Part shown: positions 49,913 to 58,563 of the stretch, piece by piece
Numbering within the stretch: position 1 is the first letter of the stretch
How the letters are laid out: every line of letters starts with the position of its first letter
Assembly: GCA_029556615.1 (NCBI GenBank)
Contig: JAKQDD010000148.1
Location: 1-58,667 of the forward strand
Origin: Verrucomicrobiota bacterium
GTDB taxonomy: Bacteria > Verrucomicrobiota > Verrucomicrobiia > Limisphaerales > J093
Length of the DNA: 58,667 bases
Direction of reading: 5' to 3'
Position numbers and translations under genes: made by a program
Notes under the pieces: model-generated
What the model saw: the letters and a program-made list of their open reading frames with translations, nothing else
What the model was told of the DNA's origin: nothing
Database searches by the model: none

Positions 49913-52900
49913 TCCTGGCCGACGCGATAGAACCGGGCGGCAGGGTCCGGTGTGGAATCGACGTACTGGGTCTGCTCACCGCCGCTGGCAATGCCCGCTT
50001 GCAGTGGAGACCATGTTTCGAGGTCCTTCGAGCCAAAGACCGTGTAGGTCGAGCCGGCGACAGAATTCCAGGTAAGGGTGACTTTGCCGCCTGCGGCCTG
50101 CGGCCGCAGGACAGTGATCGTCTCCTGTCCGGCTGGAACGAACGGCGTACCATCCGGCTGCCTGGGATTGGGCGGAATGGCGGTGTCGATGACCAGGCGA
50201 TTGGCGCTGCCGTCGGCGCCGTCGGTGTCGGCGGCATCCGTTCCGGTCGGGCTCAGGATCAGGTCAATCCGATCGTTCGGGTTGACATTGGCGAAGAACG
50301 TCCGGGTGAGGCCGGTCCCGTTGTTGTAGGCGATCACCGCCTGATCCTGGAGCTGGCCGTTGATGTAGAGGGCGCCGGTGACGCCGTTGCCGCCGCCGGT
50401 ATTGGTCTTGCGCATGGACCACCGCAGTTGGAGCGGGGTGGTCTTGGTGATTTCGAGGGCGACCCATCGGCGGAGGGTCCAGTGGACGACGCCATTATTG
50501 ATGCCGTTGGGGTGGGTGTTTTCCGGGCCCAGCTCCGTCCACGGGTTGACGCCGGCGGCCAGGTCCCACATTGTGCCGGTCCAGACGCTCTCGTCGAAGG
50601 CGATGAACGCGGTATCGGGGTTGTAATTGACGCCCCCGCCGTCGGCCTTGGGATCCCGGTAGCCGCTGAACCAGTTTTCCTGGCCCTGGGTGCCCGAGAA
50701 TTCGAGGAAAGAATCCGCGATCCATGTGGTGTTGGGGTTATCCGCCGGGTCATTCGGATTGTGTCCGGTGGCGAGTTCGCTCCCATCGCTGAAGGTGTCG
50801 CCGTCGGTATCAGCCTTGGTGGGGTCGGTTTTCGGCGTGCCGTTGACCTCCTCCCCGTCCGTCCGTCCGTCGGCGTCGGTGTCGGTTTTACGCGGATGAG
50901 AGCCGGCATTGGCGGGGTCAACGAACACCCCGGTGTTGGTTTCTGTTGGGTCAGCGAGGCCGTCGCCGTCGGTGTCGACCGCGAGCGGGTTGGTATCGCG
51001 CTGGAACTCGACCGTGTTCGAGAGCCCGTCGCCGTCGTTGTCGCCGGTGCCGTTGAGTGTTGTGAGGGCGTCGGCGTAAATGAGCTCCCAGAAATCGAGC
51101 AAGCCATCGCCATCGGCATCGCCGGCGCCGTCGGGGATAAAGAGCGTGCCGTCGGGCTGGCGCGGCTCGCGCGGGAGCCGGGTATCCACCCAGAACCAGG
51201 TCACCGAGGCGTCGCTGTAGTCGTTGGCCGTACTGACCCCATGGGGCGTCAGGCCCAGATCAACGATATCGGTCGGCTTGAGGTTGGCGTAGTAGCGCCG
51301 GATCTCGCCTGTCGTGTCATTTCCGGGGACAACCCGGGAATCGACCTGGATTCCGTTGATATGGAGGGTGCCGGTGACTCCGTCGTCGGAGGTGTTGTCT
51401 TTTCTGGCGAACCAGATGAGGGCGACCGGGGTGGTCTGGGCAAGTTCGGAGGCGACCCAGCGGCGGATGGCCCAGTGTTCTTCGAAGTAGGGCTCGCTGT
51501 TGGCGCCGTTGGGGTGGATGCCGAGGGGTGCTTGCCAGGTCCAAGGGCCCTGTCCCAGAATCTCCATGTCCCAGGCGCTGCCGGTCCAGAGCTGGGTCCA
51601 GCCATCCCACGTTCCCCAGCCCTCGCCCCCGAGGTACGGGATGAAGTCCACGGCCGGATCGTAATCGGTGCCCTTGCCGTCCTGAGTGACGTTGCGGAAG
51701 CCGTTGAACCAGCCGTTCTGGCCCTGGACGCCGGAGAATTCGGCCTGGGAATTGGCGATGACGAACGTGAGGACATTGTCGCCGGCGTTATTGGGGTCGG
51801 TGCCCGACGCGATCTCCTCGGTGTCGGTGAAGCCGTCGCCGTCGGTATCGGCCTTGTTGGGATTGGTGGTCGGGGGTTCTTCGATCTCCTCGCGGTCGGT
51901 GCGGCCGTCGCCGTCGGTGTCGGCCTTGCGCGGGCTGGTGCCGGTGGCAGTGGGACTCACGAACACGCCGGTGCCGGTCTCGACGAGGTCGCCGAGCCCA
52001 TCGCCGTCGGTATCCGGCCGGGTTGGGTCGCTGTCGCGAGCGTACTCGTCCGGGTCCTTGAGGCCGTCGGCGTCGAAGTCGCCGGTCAGGGTCAGCTTGG
52101 TGAGATCGCCGGGGAAGTAAATCTCCTCCCAGAGATCGGGCATGGTGTCGGCGTCGGAGTCACCGGCGCCGACGGGGATGAAGACGGTGCCGTCGGGCTG
52201 CCGCGGGTTGGGCGGGATGGCGGTCGAAATGACGAGCCGGAACTGGCTGCCGTCGCAGCCGTCCGTGTCGAACCCGTCGGCACCCCGCGGGCTGAGGATG
52301 AGGTCAATGGCGTCGCCGACGGCGACGTTGGCGTAGCAGGTGCGGGTGGTGCCGATGCCGTCGTTGCCGGCGATGGCCACTTGATCGATCAGCATGCCGT
52401 TGCGGAAGACGGCGGCCGTGACGCCGTTGCCGCACCCGGTGTTGCCCTTGCGCACGAAGTACTGCAGGGCGAGCGGCGTCGTGTCGGTCAACTCGACCGC
52501 CACCCAGCGGCGGACGGTCCAGTGCACATCGCCGTTGTTCTGGCCGTTGGGATGGGTGTCCAAGGCTGCCATGGTGGTCCAGGGCGCCGCCGTTCCGGGA
52601 TCGAGATTCCAGCTGTTCCCCTCCCACATGGTCTCGTCAAAGGGGAGGAAGGCCGTGTCCGGATTGTAGTTGAGGTCCGGCCCGCTTTCGGTGTAGTTGC
52701 GGTAGCCCGAGAACCAGCCCTGGTCACCCTGGGTGCCCGAGAACTCGGCTTCCGAGTTGGCGATTTGCGTGGTGAGCGGGTTGTGGTCGGGATCGTTCGG
52801 GTCGTGTCCGGTGGCGACCTCTTCCCCATCGCCGTAGGTATCTCCGTCCGTGTCCCAGACCACCGGGTTCGATGTCGGCGTGCCCAAGACTTCCTCGCCG

Positions 52901-53871
52901 TCCTTGCGGCCGTCGGCGTCGGTGTCGGCGTTCCGGACCTGGGTGCCGGCGTCCTGGGGGCTGGCGTAGACGCCCGTCCCGGTCTCGGCGTTGTCCTTGA
53001 GTCCGTCGTCATCGGTGTCCTGATTGGTGGGATCGGAGTTGCGCTGCAGCTCGGCCGGATCCAGAAGGCCGTCCCCGTCGTAGTCCCCGGTCCGGGTGAG
53101 TTTGGTCAGGTCGCCGGGGAAGTAGGCATTCTCCCAGACGTCGGGCAAACCGTCCGCATCAGTGTCGTCGGCACCGGCGGGGATGAAGATGGACCCGTCG
53201 GGTTGTCGCGGGTTATCCGGGATGGTGGTGTCGATGCGCATCCAGTTGACGCTGCCGTCGCACCAGTCGTTTTCGTAGCCGCCGTCGTCGTTGCCGTGGG
53301 TGCCGGTGGGGCTGAGGATGAGGTCGATCGAGTCGGTGGGGTTCGCGTTGAGGTAGTAGGTCCGGGTCACGCCCACCGTGTCCGCAGCAGCAACCACACT
53401 GCCGTCCATCCGGATGCCGTTGACGTGGATGGCCCCCGTAACGCCGTTGCCGCACGTGCCGGACTTGTGGGTGTGCCACGTGATGGCCAGAGCGGTCAGC
53501 CCTGTCAGCTCGGCGGCAGTCCACCGTCGAACGGCCCATTGATGACCGCCGCTGTTGGGTCCATTGGGGTGGAGATCCACCGCGCCCACATACGTCCAGG
53601 GCGCGCCCCCGGCCGTGTTCGGGTCCCAGGCTCCGCCGGTCCACGCCCATTCATCGAATGGGAGAAAGTCCGCTGCCGGATCGTAGTCGATCCCCTTGCC
53701 ATCGGCGGTAACGTCACGGTAGCCGTAGAGCCAGCCTTGGTCTCCCTGGGTGCCGGAGAACTCAGCCTGGGAATCGGCGATTATGTCTGCCCGGACTGAC
53801 CCCGACGTGAGAACCCACGCCGCCGCCGTCGCGACGACGGCCCATCCGAGTGTTGGGTAGAATCGTTTCAT
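49909..53871 (-). CDS. Secreted protein with fourfold jelly-roll-like units and thrombospondin-3 segments
   Basis: A 1320-residue protein with a signal peptide (MKRFYPTLGWAVVATAAAWV). Four copies of a unit of about 200 residues are present, each opening like ADSQAEFSGTQGDQGWLYGY and ending IPPNPRQPDGTVFIP or similar. The first three are each followed by a 120-130-residue calcium-binding thrombospondin-3-type segment (DTDADGRKDGEEVLG, KADTDGDGFTDTEEIASGTD). The end is a beta-rich tail ending ARFYRVGQD. The units resemble each other closely enough to indicate internal duplication. It probably sits outside the cell and binds calcium; ligand unknown. The stop TAG lies in the CTAG of the adjacent dispersed element. 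Confidence 0.82.
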   Translation of the reverse strand: MKRFYPTLGWAVVATAAAWVLTSGSVRADIIADSQAEFSGTQGDQGWLYGYRDVTADGKGIDYDPAADFLPFDEWAWTGGAWDPNTAGGAPWTYVGAVDLHPNGPNSGGHQWAVRRWTAAELTGLTALAITWHTHKSGTCGNGVTGAIHVNGIRMDGSVVAAADTVGVTRTYYLNANPTDSIDLILSPTGTHGNDDGGYENDWCDGSVNWMRIDTTIPDNPRQPDGSIFIPAGADDTDADGLPDVWENAYFPGDLTKLTRTGDYDGDGLLDPAELQRNSDPTNQDTDDDGLKDNAETGTGVYASPQDAGTQVRNADTDADGRKDGEEVLGTPTSNPVVWDTDGDTYGDGEEVATGHDPNDPDHNPLTTQIANSEAEFSGTQGDQGWFSGYRNYTESGPDLNYNPDTAFLPFDETMWEGNSWNLDPGTAAPWTTMAALDTHPNGQNNGDVHWTVRRWVAVELTDTTPLALQYFVRKGNTGCGNGVTAAVFRNGMLIDQVAIAGNDGIGTTRTCYANVAVGDAIDLILSPRGADGFDTDGCDGSQFRLVISTAIPPNPRQPDGTVFIPVGAGDSDADTMPDLWEEIYFPGDLTKLTLTGDFDADGLKDPDEYARDSDPTRPDTDGDGLGDLVETGTGVFVSPTATGTSPRKADTDGDGRTDREEIEEPPTTNPNKADTDGDGFTDTEEIASGTDPNNAGDNVLTFVIANSQAEFSGVQGQNGWFNGFRNVTQDGKGTDYDPAVDFIPYLGGEGWGTWDGWTQLWTGSAWDMEILGQGPWTWQAPLGIHPNGANSEPYFEEHWAIRRWVASELAQTTPVALIWFARKDNTSDDGVTGTLHINGIQVDSRVVPGNDTTGEIRRYYANLKPTDIVDLGLTPHGVSTANDYSDASVTWFWVDTRLPREPRQPDGTLFIPDGAGDADGDGLLDFWELIYADALTTLNGTGDNDGDGLSNTVEFQRDTNPLAVDTDGDGLADPTETNTGVFVDPANAGSHPRKTDTDADGRTDGEEVNGTPKTDPTKADTDGDTFSDGSELATGHNPNDPADNPNTTWIADSFLEFSGTQGQENWFSGYRDPKADGGGVNYNPDTAFIAFDESVWTGTMWDLAAGVNPWTELGPENTHPNGINNGVVHWTLRRWVALEITKTTPLQLRWSMRKTNTGGGNGVTGALYINGQLQDQAVIAYNNGTGLTRTFFANVNPNDRIDLILSPTGTDAADTDGADGSANRLVIDTAIPPNPRQPDGTPFVPAGQETITVLRPQAAGGKVTLTWNSVAGSTYTVFGSKDLETWSPLQAGIASGGEQTQYVDSTPDPAARFYRVGQD

Positions 53872-53979
53872 AGGATTGCTTTCGCCCGCCGCTTCGAGCC
53901 GATGGCAGGGCTGGCCCGGCCGCCAGCGGGCAGGCTGTCGTTGGTGTCTTGCCAAGACGTTGGCCACAGCAGCCGGCGC

Positions 53980-54099
53980 TGTCAAGCCGCAGTCCGCGAC
54001 CCGGATCCTCGCCTAACGCCTGGGGCTCGAATGTGCGCCATCGGCTCCCGGCGGGTTTTGGCCTTGATCGGCGCCTACGGTGTCGGCTCCGGGGAGGCC
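53980..54099 (+). repeat. Second dispersed repeat family (copy 2)
   Basis: Collinear with 41015-41131, starting TGTCAAGCCG and running through GATCCTCGCCTAACGC, GCGCCATCGG and GGTGTCGGCTCCGGGG. As at the first copy, it lies upstream of a minus-strand secreted-protein gene, with CGGCTTGACA at its gene-proximal end. Confidence 0.72.
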
Positions 54100-54118
54100 C
54101 GCCCGCTCGCGGGCGGGC
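54097..54118. other. Perfect GC-rich hairpin
   Basis: GCCCGCCCGC (54097-54106), a TC loop and GCGGGCGGGC (54109-54118) pair perfectly. It lies where the second-family repeat ends, about 190 bases beyond the stop of the beta-helix gene. No T-run follows on either strand, so I do not call it a terminator. Confidence 0.7.
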
Positions 54119-54157
54119 TCTATAGGGATTGGAGGGGATGGGCCCGACCTGGGGCCG

Positions 54158-54258
54158 GGCTTCCAAATCCGCGGAAACCCCGGACTGGGCGGCTCAAGGC
54201 GCTTCGTCCAGCCCAGGAGGTTGAGCCACAAGGGACGGTTACGCGCGGATTTGGGCGC
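54158..54258 (-). repeat. Third dispersed repeat family (copy 2, inverted)
   Basis: Inverse of 36995-37088: starts GGGCTTCCAAATCCGCGG and ends CGCGCGGATTTGGG, with AAATCCGCG/CGCGGATTT ends and CCAGCCCAGGAGGTTGAGCC in the core, matching the complement of the other copy. It is about 100 bp and has no coding capacity. Confidence 0.78.
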
Positions 54259-54310
54259 GAACCCGGCTCTGCTGCGGCGCGCTGGGGACAGCGCACCGGC
54301 AAACCCGCGA

Positions 54311-55648
54311 TCACGGGCCGGCGACGTTGTCCGCCAAACGGACCGTCCCCTTGCTCCGATTCACGATCCGTTCAGGACCGCGGAGGAGGTTGTCGGTGAC
54401 GATCGCGCGCTGAACGGCCTCGCCGAGTTCGATTTGAGGTTTGGCTTCCCGGAACTCACAGCCGCGGACCAGGAGCGATCCGCCGGAGGCTTGGATGGCC
54501 GCTCGACCCGCGCGCGGGTGGTCCCACTGCACGAAGGTGCAGTCGCTGAAGCCCACGGTGCCGGTGCCGGCCACCTTGGCAATCTGCCGGCACGGTCCCC
54601 AGAAGGCGCAGTTGACAAATCGGGTGCTGCCGGAGTGCGTGCTCTTGACCTCGACCATGGTCGGGTCCGGCCCGTGGAAGGAGACGAACTCGCCGTTGGT
54701 GATCAGCAGGCCCATGGGGGCGGCTTCGTCGACGACCACGGCGGTGTAACAGTCATCGGCGCCGAGGCCGAGGAAGTTGCCGTTGCAGACGCCGGCGGCG
54801 CTCTTGTAGAAGCGATAGCCGACGTTGTATCCGAAACAGAAGGTGTTGAGGACGTACTGCCAGTCGGTGCGGGCGAACAGGAACGCCTCGCCATGCTCCA
54901 TCTGCCACTGGAAGAGCTTCGGCTTCATGCTCCACCACGGGTTGAAATGGACGTTCTCGATCCGCCCGATGTCGTAAATCTGATCCACCAGGATGCCGCG
55001 GCGGAGCGGTTGGCCGTGGACGTCGCGGATCAGGTGGCGCTCATTGCGGGTGGCGTCGATGCCGTTGTAGGGGTTGAGCAGCTCGACGGCGAGCACAGCC
55101 GGGTTCTTCCCCCGGAGGGCGATCGCCCACGGGTAGGCGTCCGGCACGTCGTCCACTTTCTGCCGCGGATAGTAGATCACCACGCCCTTCAGCGTGCTGT
55201 TATGGGTCAGCGCCAGAAAGGGCGGGCCTTCCTCACTGCCTGCGCCTTCGGTCACGAGGAATGTCGTGCCATCATCCGTCGGTCGCGGCAACCCGGCATC
55301 GCGGATGCCGTTGTGTGCGGGCACGGATTCCCACACGCCGCGCAGCGTGACCGCCGGCGGAATGGTGAGATGACCCGCAAACAAGTAAGCGCCGCGCGGG
55401 GCGAACACGACTCCGCCACGCGCCTTGCCGGCGGCATCGAGTGCCTGCTGGAAGGCGGCGGTATCGTCCGTCTGGCCGTCGCCGCGTGCGCCGTGGTCGC
55501 GGACGTTGATCCAGGACGCCTCGGGCTGTGCGCCAACGGCGCAGGCCGCCAGACCGGCCACGGCCAAAGCCTGGACCATCGATGACGCTGCCGAACGACG
55601 CCGGCCGGTGCGGAACGGTCGAACCGGGATGGGGGAGGAATTGCTCAT
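54311..55648 (-). CDS. Pectate-lyase-superfamily (right-handed beta-helix) secreted protein
   Basis: A 445-residue protein. The signal peptide spans about residues 20-40 (SSMVQALAVAGLAACAVGAQ), after a basic N-terminus. SWINVRDHGARGDGQTDDTA and AFQQALDAAGKARGGVVFAP are the start of the Pectate_lyase_3-type domain. The rest has many beta-helix-like coils (LLITNGEFVSFHG, FVNCAFWGPCRQIAKVAGTG, GSLLVRGCEFREA). Such proteins bind or cleave uronic-acid-containing polysaccharide, but the catalytic residues cannot be named here. It is the last gene of a three-gene operon, its ATG overlapping the stop of the TIM-barrel gene by four bases. Confidence 0.83.
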   Translation of the reverse strand: MSNSSPIPVRPFRTGRRRSAASSMVQALAVAGLAACAVGAQPEASWINVRDHGARGDGQTDDTAAFQQALDAAGKARGGVVFAPRGAYLFAGHLTIPPAVTLRGVWESVPAHNGIRDAGLPRPTDDGTTFLVTEGAGSEEGPPFLALTHNSTLKGVVIYYPRQKVDDVPDAYPWAIALRGKNPAVLAVELLNPYNGIDATRNERHLIRDVHGQPLRRGILVDQIYDIGRIENVHFNPWWSMKPKLFQWQMEHGEAFLFARTDWQYVLNTFCFGYNVGYRFYKSAAGVCNGNFLGLGADDCYTAVVVDEAAPMGLLITNGEFVSFHGPDPTMVEVKSTHSGSTRFVNCAFWGPCRQIAKVAGTGTVGFSDCTFVQWDHPRAGRAAIQASGGSLLVRGCEFREAKPQIELGEAVQRAIVTDNLLRGPERIVNRSKGTVRLADNVAGP

Positions 55649-56871
55649 GGCGGGTTGCTCGAGGGGGAAGGCTGGGTGGGGGACAAGGCAACGCGATAAA
55701 GGTGCGCCGCCCACGGCTCGAAAGCGTCGGTGAAGCTGCCCCCGCTCACCGGAACCGTCCGCGACTCGCCGAGGACTTCGGCGACGCCCTCCGCAACCGG
55801 GCCGACGGAGAATCGAGCCCGGACCAGGCGGTCGCGCATGGCCACGGCGAACACATAGGCGGCTCCTTCGTGGACACGTCCCATGATGGCCACGGGGACA
55901 TCGGCAGGATCGGGCACGACCTGGAAGGTGTGCCGAGGGGGGGGCGCGTTGAGCACCGGCGCCAGCTCGTGGACCTGACGGTTGATGGCCGTGACGGCGG
56001 CCAGCATCTCGGGATCGTGAAGCAGGGCGCTCTCATCGAAGCGCGGCTGCCATTCGTGGACGAAGTAGATAAGCCCGCGCGAGCCGTGGATCAGGGACAT
56101 CCAGACCTCGCTGCGGACCTGGGCCGGCGTGGGCTTGGCGGTGGGATTCGAGATTCGCGTGCACTCGATGCAATTCCAGACCGGCTTCCGACCGCCCGTC
56201 CACCCGATCAGCCGCTCGACGCCGCGTGCGACGAACCCGAGCTGGCCCCGCACCGCGGGCCGGTCGTGCACCACCGGATAGATGTCGAACGACACGATAT
56301 CCGCCCCTTGAATGTACTCGGGGTAATCCTCCGGATGCCGCGTCCGGGTGCCGCGTCCATGCCAGTCATCCCAGGCCACCCCCTGTCCCAGGTTGAGCAG
56401 CACGGGTCGCGTGGGATCGGCCGCGCGGATGCGCTGGTAATCAGCGACCACCGCCGACGGCGGGATGGGGGGGCCGTAGCCCTTGCCTTCGCCGAGCGAC
56501 TGGGCGTTGTCCGGCTCGTCGCCGTGCATCCATCCGATGATCGTCCCGTCTTCGAGGTGGCGCCGGGCCGTCTCGTTGAACTCGCAGATGACGCGCATTC
56601 CGGCCCGTTTCAAGTCTCCGAGTTGGGACTCGGTCGGGCCGCGCCAAAGGCCCACGTAAGTGTTGATCCCGGCCCGGCGGTAGGCCTCCGCGTGCCGCGG
56701 AGGCTGGAGCCAGACGGCGATGGGGATGAACGCAGGGTCGGCCGAAGGTCCGCGCGGCCATTGCCGGTACAGCGTGTTCGACGCGGGCTCGGCGGCGAGC
56801 GCGAGGCCCGCAATCCCCATCGCCAGCCAACCGCACCCGCAACGGCGCGCCGCCCGGCAGGCAGGCCGCAT
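55645..56871 (-). CDS. TIM-barrel glycoside hydrolase-like secreted protein
   Basis: A 408-residue protein with a signal-like N-terminus (CGCGWLAMGIAGLALAAEP). The fold looks like a clan GH-A barrel: FIPIAVWLQPPRHAEAYRRA and AGINTYVGLWRG at the start, IIGWMHGDEPDN (candidate acid/base Glu), VSFDIYPVVHD, and KPVWNCIECTRI (candidate nucleophile Glu). The end (about 330-408) is a small beta-domain. I cannot assign a CAZy family. The ATG at 56871 overlaps the stop of the oxidoreductase gene (TGATG) and has GGAAGGT upstream; an earlier in-frame ATG at 56883 is possible. Neighbours suggest polysaccharide catabolism. Confidence 0.75.
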   Translation of the reverse strand: MRPACRAARRCGCGWLAMGIAGLALAAEPASNTLYRQWPRGPSADPAFIPIAVWLQPPRHAEAYRRAGINTYVGLWRGPTESQLGDLKRAGMRVICEFNETARRHLEDGTIIGWMHGDEPDNAQSLGEGKGYGPPIPPSAVVADYQRIRAADPTRPVLLNLGQGVAWDDWHGRGTRTRHPEDYPEYIQGADIVSFDIYPVVHDRPAVRGQLGFVARGVERLIGWTGGRKPVWNCIECTRISNPTAKPTPAQVRSEVWMSLIHGSRGLIYFVHEWQPRFDESALLHDPEMLAAVTAINRQVHELAPVLNAPPPRHTFQVVPDPADVPVAIMGRVHEGAAYVFAVAMRDRLVRARFSVGPVAEGVAEVLGESRTVPVSGGSFTDAFEPWAAHLYRVALSPTQPSPSSNPP

Positions 56872-58190
56872 CACACCTTCCATGGGCCGCGCGGGGTGCG
56901 GGCGAGCCACCCGTTGGCTTCGGTGTCGTCGACAAATCGCTCCTGGCCGGGGTCCCACCGGAGCGGGCGCTTGTTCCAGTAGCCCAGGTTGGCGAGGTGA
57001 CAAACAGTCACCGTGCGGGCGCCGGTCTCGACGTCGCAGATCGGGCGCTTCCGGCTGCGGATGCAGTCCACGAAATCCTTGTAGTGATTCGTGCTCCGAT
57101 AGAGCTGGATGGGCAGGGCGTCGAACTTCTCGGTCTCGAGCGCGGCCGGCTCGGTCTTGAATCGGCCGCGATCCACGCAGACCTTGCCTTCGGTGCCGAC
57201 GAACACCACGCCGAAGTTGTAACCCGCCAGCCCGCCGTGGTGCATGACCACCCCGTTGGCGTAGCGGAAGATCAGGTGCTTGCGCTCCTTGCCGTCGGGG
57301 GGAAGCACCTCCACCGGCCCGCTCTCGTCCATGCCCAGGCCCCACTGGGCAATGTCATAGTGGTGGGCGCCCCAGTCGGTCATGCCCCCGCCGGAGTACT
57401 CCCGATAGGACCGCCAATTGGGAAAGCCCTGGTGCACGCCGCGCGGGCTGAGAACCGAGTTGTAGGGGCGCGCGGGCGCCGGCCCCAGCCACAGGTCCCA
57501 GTCCAAACCCGGCTCCATCGGTTCCTCCGGCAGATCGCACCACTTGCTCGGACCGCCCACCGATACGTGGATCTCCTTGATCTGACCGATCCGGCCATTG
57601 CGGACCAGAGTGCAGGCCTTCCAGAACTCGCTGCTCGATCGCTGCATCGAGCCGGTCTGGAACACGCGCTGGTTGTTGCGAACCGCATTCGCCATGGCGC
57701 GCGCCTCGGCGATGGTCAGCGAAAGCGGTTTCTCGCAGTAGATGTCCTTGCCGGCCTGGGCGGCGGCGACCACCGGGTAGGCGTGCCAATGATCCGGCGT
57801 GGCCACCACCACGGCGTCAATGTCCTTCCGGGCGATGAGCTCCCGAAAGTCCTTGTAGGCGGTGCATCCCTTGAAGCTCGCGTCCGCCTTGGTCGTGTAG
57901 AACCCCTCGACGAGCTTCCGATGATGCTCCCGGCGGGTGGTGTCGACGTCGCACACCGCCACCACTTGGACCGAGGCGTGCGGGAGAAAGCTGTTCAGGA
58001 GATGCCGCCCCTGGGTGCCGACGCCGATGTAACCGAAGACGATCCGGTCGTTGGGCTTGGCGCCCGCCTCGGCCGCCCAAACCCTGCCGGACAACAATAA
58101 CGGTGTCCCCAGTAACGAGGCGGCGCTGGTGCGGAGGAATGAACGACGGGTGACGCCAGGACAATTGGCTCGAGTCATAGTGGAATGCAT
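56871..58190 (-). CDS. Gfo/Idh/MocA-family oxidoreductase with Tat signal
   Basis: A 439-residue NAD(P)-dependent oxidoreductase. The Tat motif is TRRSFLRTSAASLLGTPLLL, so it is exported folded, as for many Verrucomicrobiota/Planctomycetota members. The Rossmann domain has VFGYIGVGTQGRHLL and the catalytic EKP motif is in DIYCEKPLSLTIAEARAMAN. The C-terminal half has WDLWLGPAPARPYNS and SGGGMTDWGAHHYDIAQWGL, typical of the family. These enzymes oxidise or reduce sugars, or use NAD redox to cleave glycosidic bonds. It heads the three-gene operon with the TIM-barrel and beta-helix genes. Start is ATG 58190 (MHSTMTR); ATG 58178 is an alternative. Confidence 0.9.
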   Translation of the reverse strand: MHSTMTRANCPGVTRRSFLRTSAASLLGTPLLLSGRVWAAEAGAKPNDRIVFGYIGVGTQGRHLLNSFLPHASVQVVAVCDVDTTRREHHRKLVEGFYTTKADASFKGCTAYKDFRELIARKDIDAVVVATPDHWHAYPVVAAAQAGKDIYCEKPLSLTIAEARAMANAVRNNQRVFQTGSMQRSSSEFWKACTLVRNGRIGQIKEIHVSVGGPSKWCDLPEEPMEPGLDWDLWLGPAPARPYNSVLSPRGVHQGFPNWRSYREYSGGGMTDWGAHHYDIAQWGLGMDESGPVEVLPPDGKERKHLIFRYANGVVMHHGGLAGYNFGVVFVGTEGKVCVDRGRFKTEPAALETEKFDALPIQLYRSTNHYKDFVDCIRSRKRPICDVETGARTVTVCHLANLGYWNKRPLRWDPGQERFVDDTEANGWLARTPRGPWKV

Positions 58191-58320
58191 GCAGTTGCTC
58201 TGGCCCTGACTCCGACATCTGATTCCGACGCACGGCCGCGCTGGCGGATTCAAACCGGTCGTCGGCCAGCCCCCGCATCATAGTCCCCCGACTGACACCG
58301 GAACCAGCGCTTTCTTTTGG

Positions 58321-58369
58321 CCCCAATCCACGCGTGAGCGCCGGCTGCCGCTCAACTTCCTGGATTGGA
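58321..58369 (+). repeat. Third dispersed repeat family (copy 3, truncated)
   Basis: CCCCAATCCACGCGTGAGCG through CTCAACTTCCTGGATTGGAC matches the left half of the 36995-37088 copy. It is cut off exactly where a CTAG-type element begins (58370), as if that element had inserted into it. Confidence 0.7.
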
Positions 58370-58480
58370 CCAGCGAGGCGTGCCTCAGACCGATGGAGCA
58401 TGGAAGTCCAAAGGACCCCTGGGGGCAGCGGAACACCCTGCCTCCGCGCCTCGCTAATGGAGAGTCCTCGCTGGAAGAGG
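58370..58480 (+). repeat. Dispersed element, left part (copy I), with flanking remnant
   Basis: CCAGCGAGGCGTGCCTCAGA at 58370 is a left end, and CCGCGCCTCGCTAATGGAGA is the inner inverted member. The second inverted pair is begun (AGAGTCCTCG) but its right arm is missing. The following bases 58491-58521 repeat 37136-37166 with two differences. Nothing else is recognisable up to 58563. Confidence 0.72.
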
Positions 58481-58563
58481 GGATGACTGATTCCTCGCCG
58501 ATTCAGGGCGGAACGCAGATTGGGGGAGGGTTGACTGTGAACCTGCTATGAGAGAGTCAAGAT

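Noticed and set aside
49999..53799. A 1266-codon open frame antisense to the fourfold-repeat protein
   Set aside because: Its repeated Val/Gly-rich text is only the mirror of Asp/Pro/Thr-rich repeats in the real gene.
54097..54118. Perfect hairpin as a rho-independent terminator
   Set aside because: No T-run on either side in either direction, and it is about 190 bases from the nearest upstream stop.
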